Of a stretch of DNA of 64,000 nt, positions 17,468 through 26,135 are shown one piece after another (the stretch's first letter is position 1; every line of letters begins with the position of its first letter). The stretch comes from Anabaena azotica FACHB-119 (GTDB taxonomy: Bacteria; Cyanobacteriota; Cyanobacteriia; Cyanobacteriales; Nostocaceae). Position numbers and translations under genes: made by a program. The notes under the pieces are model-generated. The model searched no databases. It was not told where the DNA came from and saw only the letters and a list, made by a program, of their open reading frames with translations. Location of the stretch: assembly GCF_014697625.1 (NCBI RefSeq), contig NZ_JACJSG010000014.1, forward strand, positions 62,001 through 126,000. The letters are read 5' to 3'.

Positions 17468-17790
17468 GGGTGGGCAGTGCAGCGCCACAATCGAACTATT
17501 GGTGTGAGCATTGCTTAAATCTGAAATTATTACTTTACAATAGCTCAACAATCTGGATATTGTACTTTGCCTGTTAGGCGACATTCATTGTTGTGATGTT
17601 ATTGGCTAGGCTTTATCATCACTGGCGAAGGCGTAAGGGTTGGTGTTTTCGCTTTCACCCAGACGGCTGGTGTTATATGGGGATGATTGGTGGAAGTGAA
17701 GGAGATAATAATTAAGGTCTAAAAGTAGAAATACTTATGGGCTAGTACTTGCAGCCAACTTCGCATTTTGCTAAGATTATTTTTAATGCC

Positions 17791-17926
17791 TTTGATATCA
17801 TGTCCGCTTAAATACTTATCATATCGTCAGGATCGGTAATTGGTAATGGGTAATTGTTTTCTCCCAATTACCCATTACCGACCCTAGCAACCATATCATA
17901 AGTAATTAGCCGGACATGATATCAAA
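17791..17926. repeat. 136-bp long-hairpin element
   Basis: TTTGATATCATGTCCG at 17791-17806 is perfectly repeated in inverse at 17911-17926. The interior is also largely self-complementary (GGTAATTGGTAATGGGTAAT opposite CCAATTACCCATTACCGACC), so a single strand could fold into one long hairpin. A diverged relative lies at 11010-11095. It ends 79 bp before the higB start. It looks like a miniature inverted-repeat element. Confidence 0.75.
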
Positions 17927-18005
17927 AGTATTAAAAGTAAATTTGTCTACTCAACAGGAGATCGAATATGTCTAAATTTATCCCAAAAAGGGAAAGCCCA
18001 AATAT

Positions 18006-18314
18006 ATGCGTATTATTTCTGAAACAAGACTCAAACAAGCTTGTGAACAGTACCCCGAAGCCGAACCTGGCATACAAGCCTGGAAGAAGCTGGTAAAAAT
18101 GCAAACTTGGAATAGTTTTGCTGATGTCAAAGCTACTTCTATTTTTGCACCCGACCAAGTTAAAAACTTCGTCATTTTTGATATTGGCGGCAATAAGTAT
18201 AGGTTAATAACTAAAATTAACTACAAAACTAAAGCTATATATATTCGTGAGTTTCTAACTCATGCAGAATACGATCAAGATAAATGGAAAAATGACGAAT
18301 GGTTTAATGGCTAA
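18006..18314 (+). CDS. higB: HigB-type mRNA interferase toxin
   Basis: A 102-residue basic protein of the HigB (RelE-fold) toxin family. The motifs are RIISETRLKQACEQYPEAE, AWKKLVKMQTWNSFADVKA, NFVIFDIGGNKYRLITKINY and IREFLTHAEYDQDKW; the last is the family's C-terminal signature. The expected activity is ribosome-dependent mRNA cleavage. The antitoxin gene follows 98 bp downstream on the same strand, the toxin-first order usual for higBA. The ATG at 18006 is preceded by an AAAGGGAAAG stretch that can serve as ribosome site. The unit sits between a mobile hairpin and the exosortase gene, fitting an inserted addiction module. Confidence 0.85.
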   Translation: MRIISETRLKQACEQYPEAEPGIQAWKKLVKMQTWNSFADVKATSIFAPDQVKNFVIFDIGGNKYRLITKINYKTKAIYIREFLTHAEYDQDKWKNDEWFNG

Positions 18315-18412
18315 TCTCAACTAGAAAAGCTATTAACCAAGTGGAGCGAAGATTGCCAGTTGCTTGGCAATCTTAGTTCTAATAATTAAGTAAGTAATAC
18401 CATAATGATGAA

Positions 18413-18844
18413 ATGCCATACCGCAATACTAGTTACATAGAATTGCTTAACTCTTTCCCGCCGCGTCCCATAAAATCTGAAGATGATTTTGAAAAAACGC
18501 AGGCAGTTGTCGATAATCTATTGGACAAAGGAGAGTTAACAGAGGAAGAAGAAGACTATCTCAATTTACTGGGAATGTTAATTCATGAATACGAAGAACA
18601 ACAAGAATTAGTGCCAGATATTTATGGGGTAGAACTTCTCAAAGTTTTAATTGCTGAACTAAATCTCAAACAAAAAGATTTAGTTCCTATTTTTAAAACT
18701 GAATCAATTGTTTCTGATGTGCTAAAGGGCAAGCGTAAATTAACTGTTGAGCATATCCAAAAGCTGGCAGAGTTCTTTAAAGTTTCGCCTGCTGTATTTT
18801 TTCCGGTAAATTTATCAGATAGAGACTTTTTAGAGGTAGCTTAG
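18413..18844 (+). CDS. higA: HigA-type antitoxin with C-terminal HTH
   Basis: A 143-residue acidic protein. The N-terminal half (EDDFEKTQAVVDNLLDKGEL, then EEEDYLNLLGMLIHEYEE) matches HigA-like antitoxins found with this type of HigB. The C-terminal half is an XRE helix-turn-helix: LNLKQKDLVPIFKTESIVSD, then KRKLTVEHIQKLAEFF. It should neutralise the preceding toxin and repress the pair's own promoter. There is no visible ribosome site just before the ATG. A terminator follows at 18913. Confidence 0.85.
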   Translation: MPYRNTSYIELLNSFPPRPIKSEDDFEKTQAVVDNLLDKGELTEEEEDYLNLLGMLIHEYEEQQELVPDIYGVELLKVLIAELNLKQKDLVPIFKTESIVSDVLKGKRKLTVEHIQKLAEFFKVSPAVFFPVNLSDRDFLEVA

Positions 18845-18912
18845 TTTACGTAACCCAGCATTTACCAGAAAATGAAATCGCACGAAGAAACAAAATACTG
18901 GAAAGTGGAAAG

Positions 18913-18941
18913 CCGCTAATATAATCTATTTAGCGGTTTTT
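18913..18941 (+). terminator. Rho-independent terminator after higBA
   Basis: CCGCTAA (18913-18919) pairs with TTAGCGG (18930-18936) over a 10-base loop and is followed directly by TTTTTG on the plus strand, about 70 bp after the higA stop. Confidence 0.8.
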
Positions 18942-18970
18942 GTTTGTGTAAAAAATCTTCTGGTTTATAA

Positions 18971-19004
18971 AAAGTCTGAGCAGAAAAATCCATACTCAGA
19001 CTTT
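18971..19004. terminator. Bidirectional terminator between higA and the exosortase gene
   Basis: AAAGTCTGAG (18971-18980) pairs perfectly with CTCAGACTTT (18995-19004). A T-rich run follows on the plus side (TATTTTTG) and on the minus side (TTTTTATAAA). The genes on either side converge here, so it probably ends both transcripts. Confidence 0.7.
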
Positions 19005-19025
19005 ATTTTTGTGAAAAACTGGAGT

Positions 19026-19946
19026 TTAATCAGTAATTTCTGGCGGTAGTATTTGGTTTTCTGGCTCAAGTTCAGTTTCTAGCGGTTCACTAAAGTAATC
19101 ACTCATCCAATTCAAGACGGGTATTAAAGACAGCAGCATTAATGCCGAGTAGAGGTCGCCACCCCAACTATCATGTAGCCACTTAAAGGCGGCTTCTTGA
19201 CCAGTACCATGAAAGAAGCTGAGTATTGTGTTACGAATGATATTCGCAATTACGCTAATTACAACAGCCGTTGATAAAAACCATCCAGTGATGCGGCGTG
19301 AGGATAAATTATCTGTCCAATAAAGCAGCATCAAACAAACATAGATGGTTGTAAATAACATTTTTAAACCGGCACAATAGGGAGCAACTTCCACAATTCT
19401 CCCAGATACGTAAATATTAATCCCATCTACTACTGCATTCATCCCGAATTGATTGAGAATGAAGCCGGCTGTACCTGCGATGAAACTCTGTAAAGGAAAA
19501 GTATAAGGTGCTATCAGGTAAGGTACTGCTGTTGGAGTAGCTAAAAATATCAGCAGTAAGGGGAAGCCTTGTAATTTTAGCCCCGGAACACCCTTAAACC
19601 ACAAGCACAAGCCTGCCAAAATTGCAGGCAGGGAAAGATTGACCCATTCGGTAACACCTGTTAAATAAAATATTGCCCCAATTACAAGTAATGTTGCTCC
19701 CAAGGGATGGGTTTTATTGGGTAGGCGTTGCCACTTTTTGCGGTTCCCCCAAATCAGATAAGCGGCAAATGGGATACCAATGATGCCATGACTGAAATAC
19801 TCATGTTCTGTACTGATGGTTTTATACAGCCAACCATTTAACCAATGTAGTAGGACAGGAGCGTACAGCAGCGCCAAAATACCTAAAATACCTATGCCCA
19901 GTAATTGCTCTGTGTTTCGGGTTCTAATTTGTTGCTGGAGTGCCAT
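19026..19946 (-). CDS. Cyanoexosortase A
   Basis: A 306-residue membrane protein with about eight spans. It carries the exosortase catalytic triad: cysteine in VEVAPYCAGLKML, arginine in VIANIIRNTILSFFHG and histidine in AFKWLHDSWGG. Family knowledge: it recognises C-terminal PEP-CTERM tails, cleaves them and passes the protein to the surface or to extracellular polymer. The likely substrate in this window is the protein at 39648-40334. I use the ATG at 19946 because the alternative upstream start (19958) is a TTG. The aminotransferase gene is 65 bp upstream on the same strand. Confidence 0.85.
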   Translation of the reverse strand: MALQQQIRTRNTEQLLGIGILGILALLYAPVLLHWLNGWLYKTISTEHEYFSHGIIGIPFAAYLIWGNRKKWQRLPNKTHPLGATLLVIGAIFYLTGVTEWVNLSLPAILAGLCLWFKGVPGLKLQGFPLLLIFLATPTAVPYLIAPYTFPLQSFIAGTAGFILNQFGMNAVVDGINIYVSGRIVEVAPYCAGLKMLFTTIYVCLMLLYWTDNLSSRRITGWFLSTAVVISVIANIIRNTILSFFHGTGQEAAFKWLHDSWGGDLYSALMLLSLIPVLNWMSDYFSEPLETELEPENQILPPEITD

Positions 19947-20011
19947 AAGCGTAAGCAATTCAAAAAATAGGGTTGCAAATTGGAGGTTTTGGAGAAACTC
20001 TGGACTAAAAT

Positions 20012-21190
20012 TTATGCTACCTTAGTTTCCTGAGTAAGGGATGCTGGTTTTTCTGTGAAATCTCCTACTGCTGTGGCTATGGCTGCGACAACTTCCCTAA
20101 TCTGGCTTTGGCTTAAACCAGGAAACATAGGTAAGGACAATATTTGCTTGGCTAGTTTTTCTGATTGGGGAAAATCACCTGCTTTATAGCCTAAGTTGGT
20201 AAATGCTGGTTGTAGGTGACAAGGAATTGGGTAGTGAATGCCTGTTTGAATGCCTACTGCTGATAGTTGTTCTTGGATATACTGGCGTTCTACGGGACAG
20301 GAATCATCTATCTTAATCACGTAGAGATGATAAACATGACCCTCTCCACTGTGGTTTTGCATGGGGATGATGCCTGCTGATGCTAATGGTGCTAATTCTA
20401 GATCGTATGTTTGGGCTATGCTGTGGCGATCGCTATTCCATTGGGGTAAATGAGGTAATTTTTCTAGTAATACTGCTGCTTGTAATGTATCTAAGCGGCT
20501 ATTTGTCCCCAGTTCCACATGTACGTACTTCTGGGATGAACCATAATTGCGGATGCTGGTAACTTTCTTCGCGATATCTGCATCACTGGTGAGTAATATG
20601 CCCCCATCACCCAATGCACCTAAATTCTTGCTGGGGTAAAAGCTAAAGGCGGCGGCTGTCCCTACAGAACCAGCTTTGTATCCTTCCCTCTGGGCTAGGT
20701 GCGCCTGGGCTGCGTCTTCAAAAATTAATACCTTGTGGGTTTGAGCAAAATCTAATAGCTGCTGGGGTGATACCATCTGCCCATACAGATGCACAGGGAT
20801 AATGGCTTTGGTTTTGGCGGTGACTGCTTTGGCTGCTGCTTCTAAGTCGATTAATGCTGTTTGTGGGTCGCAATCTACGAGAATGGGTTTAGCACCAACT
20901 TGCAGAACACCAATCAATGTGGCGACAAAGGTGTTAGCGGGTAAGATGACTTCATCCCCAGGGCCTATGTTACAGGCTTTTAAACCCAAGGCGATCGCAT
21001 CAGTACCAGAAGCCACACCCACACCATACCCCACCCCTGAAGCTGCTGCAAAAGCTGCTTCAAACTCTGCCACTGCTTTACCTAAAATAAAATCTCCCTG
21101 TTGTAATACTTTCCCAATTGCTTGTTGTATCTGAGTCTCGATTGGCTGATGTTGTAAATGCAAATCGACAAAGGGAACTCTCACGCTCAT
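20012..21190 (-). CDS. DegT/DnrJ/EryC1/StrS family aminotransferase
   Basis: A 392-residue PLP enzyme that usually aminates a nucleotide-linked keto-sugar. Signatures: VPFVDLHLQHQPIETQIQQA at the N-terminus, SGTDAIALGLKACNIGPGDE, the active-site region AAFSFYPSKNLGALGDGG with the lysine that binds PLP, and GIHYPIPCHLQPAF near the end. It lies directly upstream of the cyanoexosortase gene on the same strand. Together with the wza/wzc-like genes this suggests synthesis of an amino-sugar containing surface polymer or glycan, which is inference. The length is normal. Confidence 0.9.
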   Translation of the reverse strand: MSVRVPFVDLHLQHQPIETQIQQAIGKVLQQGDFILGKAVAEFEAAFAAASGVGYGVGVASGTDAIALGLKACNIGPGDEVILPANTFVATLIGVLQVGAKPILVDCDPQTALIDLEAAAKAVTAKTKAIIPVHLYGQMVSPQQLLDFAQTHKVLIFEDAAQAHLAQREGYKAGSVGTAAAFSFYPSKNLGALGDGGILLTSDADIAKKVTSIRNYGSSQKYVHVELGTNSRLDTLQAAVLLEKLPHLPQWNSDRHSIAQTYDLELAPLASAGIIPMQNHSGEGHVYHLYVIKIDDSCPVERQYIQEQLSAVGIQTGIHYPIPCHLQPAFTNLGYKAGDFPQSEKLAKQILSLPMFPGLSQSQIREVVAAIATAVGDFTEKPASLTQETKVA

Positions 21191-21324
21191 TGCCTAGCCT
21201 CAAAAATAAATACCAGTATTCTATCTAGTTTTAATATGGTGTATTTTTGACAACTAAGCCAACGGACAAAAAATTATAAACCGTATAAATTCGTAAATCT
21301 TTGATGAATTTTAGCTGACAGCAT

Positions 21325-22419
21325 TTATAAACACAAACTCTGCTTCAAATCATTCATCCAATCACGCCGAATTAAGTCATCATGTTGCAACCGACCTACA
21401 ACAATACCACGATGGATGCCTATACGCTCGGCAAAATCAATCACATCATTTTTCGATTGAAGTTGCGCTAATTCTCCTTCATATTCAGGTGGTATCAAAA
21501 ATTCCCGCGCCCATTCATCAGCTTCCCGTTCCGGCTCAGATACCAAACTTTCCCCACTATCCCATTGATCCAAAAAAATATTTTTTTTATCATGAAGTAA
21601 GATATGTGCTGCTTCATGGAAGAAATTAAACCAGAAGCGGTCATTAGTTTTACCGTATAACGAGAGTTGAATTAGTGGTTTATGGGGATTTAACCATCGA
21701 GCTACACCATTAACGTGCGCTCTCTTAATTGAGGGTACTAAAACCAGCACCACCCCCGCTTCCCGGCACAACTGTTGCATCTGTGGTTTAAATTCCTGTT
21801 GTGGTAGCACTGTTAAAGAGCGAATTTCTTGCACCGCTTTTTCAAACTTTGGTTTACTGTATTTGGGACAGTCTAATTTTTCTGCTTCTATCTCACCCAA
21901 CCTTAACCAAGCAGAAATAGCACCAACATCACTTTGTTCTTCGCGGGTGCGACGAAAGTAAATCTCCCTATCTGCATAACAACTTCGCCACTTTTCCGGC
22001 GAAGCCACACCGAAAAAATGTAATAAACTTTTTACTACTCCTGGTTTATTCTTGGGAATTAAATTGCATTTGGGAATTACTCCTTGGTTCATCAATTCTT
22101 TGACTGGTAGCTCATCTAACCAAGATGTCCACTCCTTTAAGCGGTTTTCCTCTTCTATGCGTGCCATATCTGCGCGATATTGAGCTTCACGCTTGAGCCA
22201 AAATGCTGCTGTACTCCCCAGAACTCGTTCTAGCTTCAGGGCTGTTTCTTCATTGACAGGTGCTTTGCCGTTAATCAGCAGGCTGATGTGTTTTGTAGTG
22301 TAACCTAGACGCTCTGCTAATTCTGCTTGTGTCCAATCACGTTCTTCTAATATATCAGCGATGGTATCACCAGGGGGAGAAACCCAATCTGGAGTAAAGG
22401 GTCGGGTTGTCTTAGTCAT
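21325..22419 (-). CDS. XRE/HigA-type regulator fused to ImmA/IrrE metalloprotease
   Basis: A 364-residue protein. Residues about 10-80 are an XRE helix-turn-helix of the HigA type (GDTIADILEERDWTQAELAE, then GYTTKHISLLINGKAPVN). The C-terminal half is an ImmA/IrrE peptidase with the zinc motif FNFFHEAAHILLH and a third ligand region SEPEREADEWAREFLIP. I start at the ATG at 22419, which follows GGAGATTACC; a longer frame to 22479 would lie inside the toxin gene. It overlaps the end of the upstream toxin-like gene by 8 bp, indicating coupling. It probably acts as antitoxin/repressor with a proteolytic switch. Confidence 0.8.
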   Translation of the reverse strand: MTKTTRPFTPDWVSPPGDTIADILEERDWTQAELAERLGYTTKHISLLINGKAPVNEETALKLERVLGSTAAFWLKREAQYRADMARIEEENRLKEWTSWLDELPVKELMNQGVIPKCNLIPKNKPGVVKSLLHFFGVASPEKWRSCYADREIYFRRTREEQSDVGAISAWLRLGEIEAEKLDCPKYSKPKFEKAVQEIRSLTVLPQQEFKPQMQQLCREAGVVLVLVPSIKRAHVNGVARWLNPHKPLIQLSLYGKTNDRFWFNFFHEAAHILLHDKKNIFLDQWDSGESLVSEPEREADEWAREFLIPPEYEGELAQLQSKNDVIDFAERIGIHRGIVVGRLQHDDLIRRDWMNDLKQSLCL

Positions 22420-22765
22420 GGTAATCTCCAATGAAAACAATACAAACAGCTGTAACTTTTGACCAATCGATGCTTCCATCCTGTCTCAAGGGAACAGGGT
22501 CATGATCAGGTTCAAATACAAGTCTTTTACCACCTCGTCCTCTTCCTGCTTTACTCTGATCTATATCTAATGCGTATTGACCTGCTCGATCTCCTTTTAA
22601 TTGATGGGGACAACCAGCAGTTAATTCCGCGACACAACTAACAGCAGCAAGATCCGCCAATCGAGCTTTCAATTTCTTGGCGCAGTTTGCACCCAATTCT
22701 TTTTGCGCTAGGTTTTTTTCCTCGCATAGTTTTTGCAGTTTGCTGCCTGCGAAAGTAATTTCCAT
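22412..22765 (-). CDS. RelE/HigB-like toxin partner of the HTH-ImmA protein
   Basis: A 117-residue basic protein: MEITFAGSKLQKLCEEKNLA, then CAKKLKARLADLAA and HQLKGDRAGQYALDID, then VFEPDHDPVP. This resembles the RelE/HigB killer-protein family that precedes HigA-type regulators. The stop codon overlaps the start of the HTH-ImmA gene by 8 bp. The tail after RLVFEPDH is longer than in classical HigB. The expected activity is mRNA cleavage at the ribosome, but the catalytic residues were not verified. Confidence 0.7.
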   Translation of the reverse strand: MEITFAGSKLQKLCEEKNLAQKELGANCAKKLKARLADLAAVSCVAELTAGCPHQLKGDRAGQYALDIDQSKAGRGRGGKRLVFEPDHDPVPLRQDGSIDWSKVTAVCIVFIGDYHD

Positions 22766-22896
22766 GCGTTACTAGACTAATACAAGTTTACCATTTCGGT
22801 AAACAAATTTGTTATGTTCAGAGAACATATTATATCAATTAATTATTTACCATTTTGGTAAATAGATTTTTTATACTCTATATCTAGCCGTAGACA

Positions 22897-22995
22897 GTAG
22901 GGTGCGTCAGTATGAATGTTTCCTTGGTGTAGTTAGGATTTTTCGTACTGACGCACCCTACATTTTGGATATTTTTTGATCTGGAATTACCTTAA
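22897..22995. repeat. Dispersed palindromic element, copy A
   Basis: GTAGGGTGCGTCAGTA (22897-22912) and its exact inverse TACTGACGCACCCTAC (22946-22961) flank a 33-base centre. The next 34 bases (ATTTTGGATATTTTTT and on) match the sequence following copy B at 40512-40609, so the repeat unit is about 98 bp, longer than the palindrome itself. The unit ends exactly at the stop codon of the peptide ABC gene (22992-22994). Confidence 0.8.
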
Positions 22996-24875
22996 GAAGT
23001 TTTGAGATGGTGGTTGCGAACTCGTTCAGGGCTACCTGTGGGGATGGAGGCGATTAATTTTTGGGTGTAGGCTTGTTTAGGTTCGCGGTAGATGCTTTCG
23101 GCTGTGCCTTGTTCAACTATTTGACCACGATTCATGACTAAAATGCGATCGCTCATAAATTTAACGACGCTTAGGTCATGGGAGATAAATATATAAGTTA
23201 GTTGAAATTCGTCCTGCAATTCTTTAAGTAAATTCAACACTTGCGCCTGTACTGATACATCCAAGGCGGAAACGGATTCATCACAGATGATAAACTTGGG
23301 GTTTAAAGCCAAGGAACGCGCAATACATATGCGTTGACGTTGACCGCCAGAAAATTGATGCGGGTAACGGTTCATTGCATCTGCACTCAAACCTACCCGT
23401 TCTAAAAGTTCCGCTACTCGTTCGCGTCGTTGTCTTGTTGTTTTACCTACCGAGTGAATTAATAACGGTTCCATGACTGCATCCCCAACCTTCATCCGGG
23501 GGTCAAGGGAACTAAAGGGATTTTGAAAAACTATTTGCATTTCCCGCCGCAGTTTTTGCAACGGTTCGCCTTTGAGATTGGTAATATCTCGTCCATCAAA
23601 GATAATTTGACCACTCATTGGTTCGATTAACCGCAACAAAGTTCTACCCAGGGTGGTTTTACCGCAACCAGACTCTCCTACTAAGCCTACAGTTTCTCCT
23701 GGTTTGACATCAAAGGAAACATCGTCAACCGCCATTAAATAGCGTTTTGTCCTCCCAAACCAAGCCTTGACCGGGAAACCCACTTTCAAGTTGCGAATTT
23801 GTAATAGAGGTGGCTTTGCTTGCAGACTTTCTAATCTGGCGGAGATTTCTTCAAAGGTAATTTCTGGGGGTGGTGCAGGTTCTTTGGCTTGAATAATTAA
23901 TTGTCCACTTGGTGTTTCTTCCACCGTCATGTAGTCAGAAACGGTGAGTAGTTTGTGGGGACGGTGGTTGAGGGTGGGGCGACAAGCTACCAAGCCTTTA
24001 GTATAGGGATGTTGAGGATTATGGAAAATTTGGGCGACTGCACCGTATTCGACGAATTTACCTTTGTACATTACCGCTACTTGGTCGGCAATTTCCGAGA
24101 TTAAACCCAAGTCATGGGTAATAAAAATTAACGCCATTTCTCGACTTTGTTGCAATTCTCGCAACAAATCGATAATTGTGGCTTGTACGGTCACATCTAA
24201 GGCTGTGGTCGGTTCATCGGCAATTAATACTAAGGGGTTACAGGAAATTGCCATTGCAATCATCACCCTTTGCAATTGTCCCCCTGATAGTTGGTGGGGG
24301 TAGCGTTCAAGCATTGATTCTTTATGCTGCTTTACTAACTGAGCTACCTTATACTCATCAAGGGGGGAGTTGGGGTTGGTTTGCAACCAAGTTTCGCTAT
24401 ATTGTTGTTTGATTTGCTCATCGCTAGGTAAAAGTTTAACTTCTTGTAAAAGCGCGATCGCCAGTCTTTTAGCTTCGGTTAAACTCACATTCTGATGGCG
24501 GAGAATGGCTTCTGTTAGTTGAAACCCAATCGTATAAACTGGGTTAAGTGAACTCATCGGTTCTTGGAAAATCATGGCGATATCGCCACCCCGATATAGC
24601 TGCATTTCTTCTGAAGATAACGCCGCTAAATTGATAGGGTTAGCATTGGCTTGTTGATGAAACCAAATTTCCCCACCGCTAATTCTCCCTGGATGCTGCA
24701 ATAAACCCATCACCGCCAATGAGGTGACTGATTTACCACTCCCAGATTCACCTACTATTCCTAGAGTTTCACCTCTATTTAGCTGAAAAGCAACCCCATC
24801 GACGGCTTTAACCGTATAACCATCACTGGAAAATTCAACTTGCAGGTTACTAACCTCTAGGACGGTTTCTTTCAT
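22992..24875 (-). CDS. Fused dipeptide/oligopeptide ABC transporter ATPase (DppD-DppF type)
   Basis: A 627-residue protein with two complete ABC ATPase domains. The first has Walker [20 protein letters not shown], signature [17 protein letters not shown] and Walker [13 protein letters not shown]; a second set follows: [38 protein letters not shown] and [12 protein letters not shown]. The arrangement equals the GsiA/YejF-type fusion of peptide import ATPases. No permease or binding protein gene is adjacent, so it must work with subunits encoded elsewhere. Note that the second Walker B has DES instead of the usual DEP. Full length. Confidence 0.9.
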   Translation of the reverse strand: MKETVLEVSNLQVEFSSDGYTVKAVDGVAFQLNRGETLGIVGESGSGKSVTSLAVMGLLQHPGRISGGEIWFHQQANANPINLAALSSEEMQLYRGGDIAMIFQEPMSSLNPVYTIGFQLTEAILRHQNVSLTEAKRLAIALLQEVKLLPSDEQIKQQYSETWLQTNPNSPLDEYKVAQLVKQHKESMLERYPHQLSGGQLQRVMIAMAISCNPLVLIADEPTTALDVTVQATIIDLLRELQQSREMALIFITHDLGLISEIADQVAVMYKGKFVEYGAVAQIFHNPQHPYTKGLVACRPTLNHRPHKLLTVSDYMTVEETPSGQLIIQAKEPAPPPEITFEEISARLESLQAKPPLLQIRNLKVGFPVKAWFGRTKRYLMAVDDVSFDVKPGETVGLVGESGCGKTTLGRTLLRLIEPMSGQIIFDGRDITNLKGEPLQKLRREMQIVFQNPFSSLDPRMKVGDAVMEPLLIHSVGKTTRQRRERVAELLERVGLSADAMNRYPHQFSGGQRQRICIARSLALNPKFIICDESVSALDVSVQAQVLNLLKELQDEFQLTYIFISHDLSVVKFMSDRILVMNRGQIVEQGTAESIYREPKQAYTQKLIASIPTGSPERVRNHHLKTS

Positions 24876-24944
24876 AGGAGTTAATTATAATCGTTAGTAA
24901 AAATTATTTGGATTTTAGCAGTAGTTGGAGGAATTGGGGAATTA

Positions 24945-25015
24945 ATTCAGTTAACAGTTAACAGTTATCAGTTAACAAAAATTGATAACTGTTCACTGAT
25001 AACTGTTAACTGACA
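24945..25015. repeat. Palindromic heptamer repeats
   Basis: Units AGTTAACAGTTAACAGTTATC are mirrored by GATAACTGTTCACTGATAAC in inverse orientation, giving a foldable repeat in the short spacer between the SSB gene and the peptide ABC gene, both leftward. Confidence 0.6.
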
Positions 25016-25026
25016 AACCTACTTCC

Positions 25027-25566
25027 CTAAAATGGAATGTCGTCCGGGTCTGGTTCTTCTACTGGTGGATAGTTAGTTTTCGGTGCGGGTTCGTAGTTAG
25101 TTACTGGTGGTGCAACACTAACTGTACTGGTGGCTGGGGTAGGTGCTGGACGTGGTGACTCGTAGGTAGGAACTTCGTTTTGTGGGATAGTCACAGCCGG
25201 GGATGGTGGACGAGAGGGGGTTTCTGTGGGGGCTGGTGTTCTGGCTACTGATGGGGTGAAGTTAGCGCCAACTGACTGAATTTGCTGTACTGTTAATTCA
25301 GCACGTTTTTCTTTAAATCCTTCTGGACGCTCGATGGTATTCATGCCTAAACGTCCAGCAATGATGACGCGATCGCCTTGATGATAGTTTTGCTGAATTT
25401 CTGTCGCTAAATTCCCCCATCCCACAACTTTTAAGGTTGCTGGGGGGTCTTCTGGTTTGGTGGAATTAGGAAACTGCACTAACATTTCTGTAACTGCTAA
25501 GTTATCTGATGTATAGCGCAGTTGGGGTTCTTGAATGATTTCTGCCATTAAAACGCAACTGTTCAT
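25027..25566 (-). CDS. ssb: Single-stranded DNA-binding protein
   Basis: A 179-residue protein with an N-terminal OB fold (MAEIIQEPQLRYTSDNLAV, then VVGWGNLATEIQQNYHQGDR and VIIAGRLGMN), a proline/threonine-rich linker of about 70 residues and the acidic tail DPDDIPF. That tail is the usual SSB C-terminal peptide for partner binding. It should coat single-stranded DNA in replication and repair. Differences from typical 110-residue-core SSBs are small. It stands alone with repeats on both sides. Cyanobacteria often have several SSB paralogues, so it may not be the essential copy. Confidence 0.85.
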   Translation of the reverse strand: MNSCVLMAEIIQEPQLRYTSDNLAVTEMLVQFPNSTKPEDPPATLKVVGWGNLATEIQQNYHQGDRVIIAGRLGMNTIERPEGFKEKRAELTVQQIQSVGANFTPSVARTPAPTETPSRPPSPAVTIPQNEVPTYESPRPAPTPATSTVSVAPPVTNYEPAPKTNYPPVEEPDPDDIPF

Positions 25567-26135
25567 TAAATCCTCCTGATGGGTTGGGGGTTGGGGAAGA
25601 AGAGGGGGAAAGGGGTAAGGGGAAAGGGGAGAATTTGTTGCCTTTGGCTTTTGTCCCTCCGAAAGCGGATGTAATAGCCACTTATGCAGATCAAGCGCTG
25701 TTTGACCTTTCCCTTTTTCCTTTCCATGCTCATCAGTCTTTGTGTATGCAGTTGATGATGACTATTAGGTCAGGTCACATATTTTTGGAGTAATGCCAAT
25801 CAATAATTAATATTTAATAGTTGGCTTTTTCTTGTAGTTACCAAATTATTTATCTCTCATCATAAATAAACTCTCTAATTAAAACCAGTTTTAGCATAAA
25901 AGCCAAGCGACAGTTTTGGACAGCATTTTGGAAATGCTGTCCAAAACTGTCGCCTGACCGGAACGAGCATTGATTTCTGCATGAGTAGTATAATTGTACC
26001 ATATATTAGCAAATAAAATACATGGTACAGATTTAAGACAATTATGGTTGCGATGCCCTAAAGCCACCACAACCATACAGGAGTCTGATCTTAACCTAGA
26101 TAATTAACCGTCAACCGTCAACCGTCAACACCCCA
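25567..26135. other. 569-bp spacer with a perfect hairpin
   Basis: The 5' part (25590-25640) has G/A-rich repeat units; the middle has no convincing gene; a perfect 22-bp inverted repeat lies at 25907-25953. At 26105-26130 there are three AACCGTC units. It contains the promoter of the leftward SSB gene. Confidence 0.5.
25907..25953. repeat. Perfect 22-bp inverted repeat with a 3-base loop
   Basis: GCGACAGTTTTGGACAGCATTT (arm, 25907-25928) pairs exactly with 25932-25953 over a TGG loop. No T-run follows on either strand, so it is not an ordinary terminator. It may be a small palindromic mobile element or a structured RNA. Confidence 0.75.

Larger units (their letters stand above)
16911..18005. 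other. 1.1-kb repeat-rich spacer
   Basis: This is the longest gene-free stretch in the window. It contains three tandem repeat modules (17088-17467) and a long hairpin element (17791-17926), listed separately. Between them, 17468-17790 holds only a doubtful 39-codon frame (17596-17715) rich in Trp and Cys with no recognisable family. The block splits the exosortase locus. Confidence 0.6.

Noticed and set aside
17596..17715. 39-codon frame rich in Trp and Cys in the repeat-rich spacer
   Set aside because: No family is recognised, no good ribosome site is seen and it lies between mobile repeats; most likely chance or decayed sequence.
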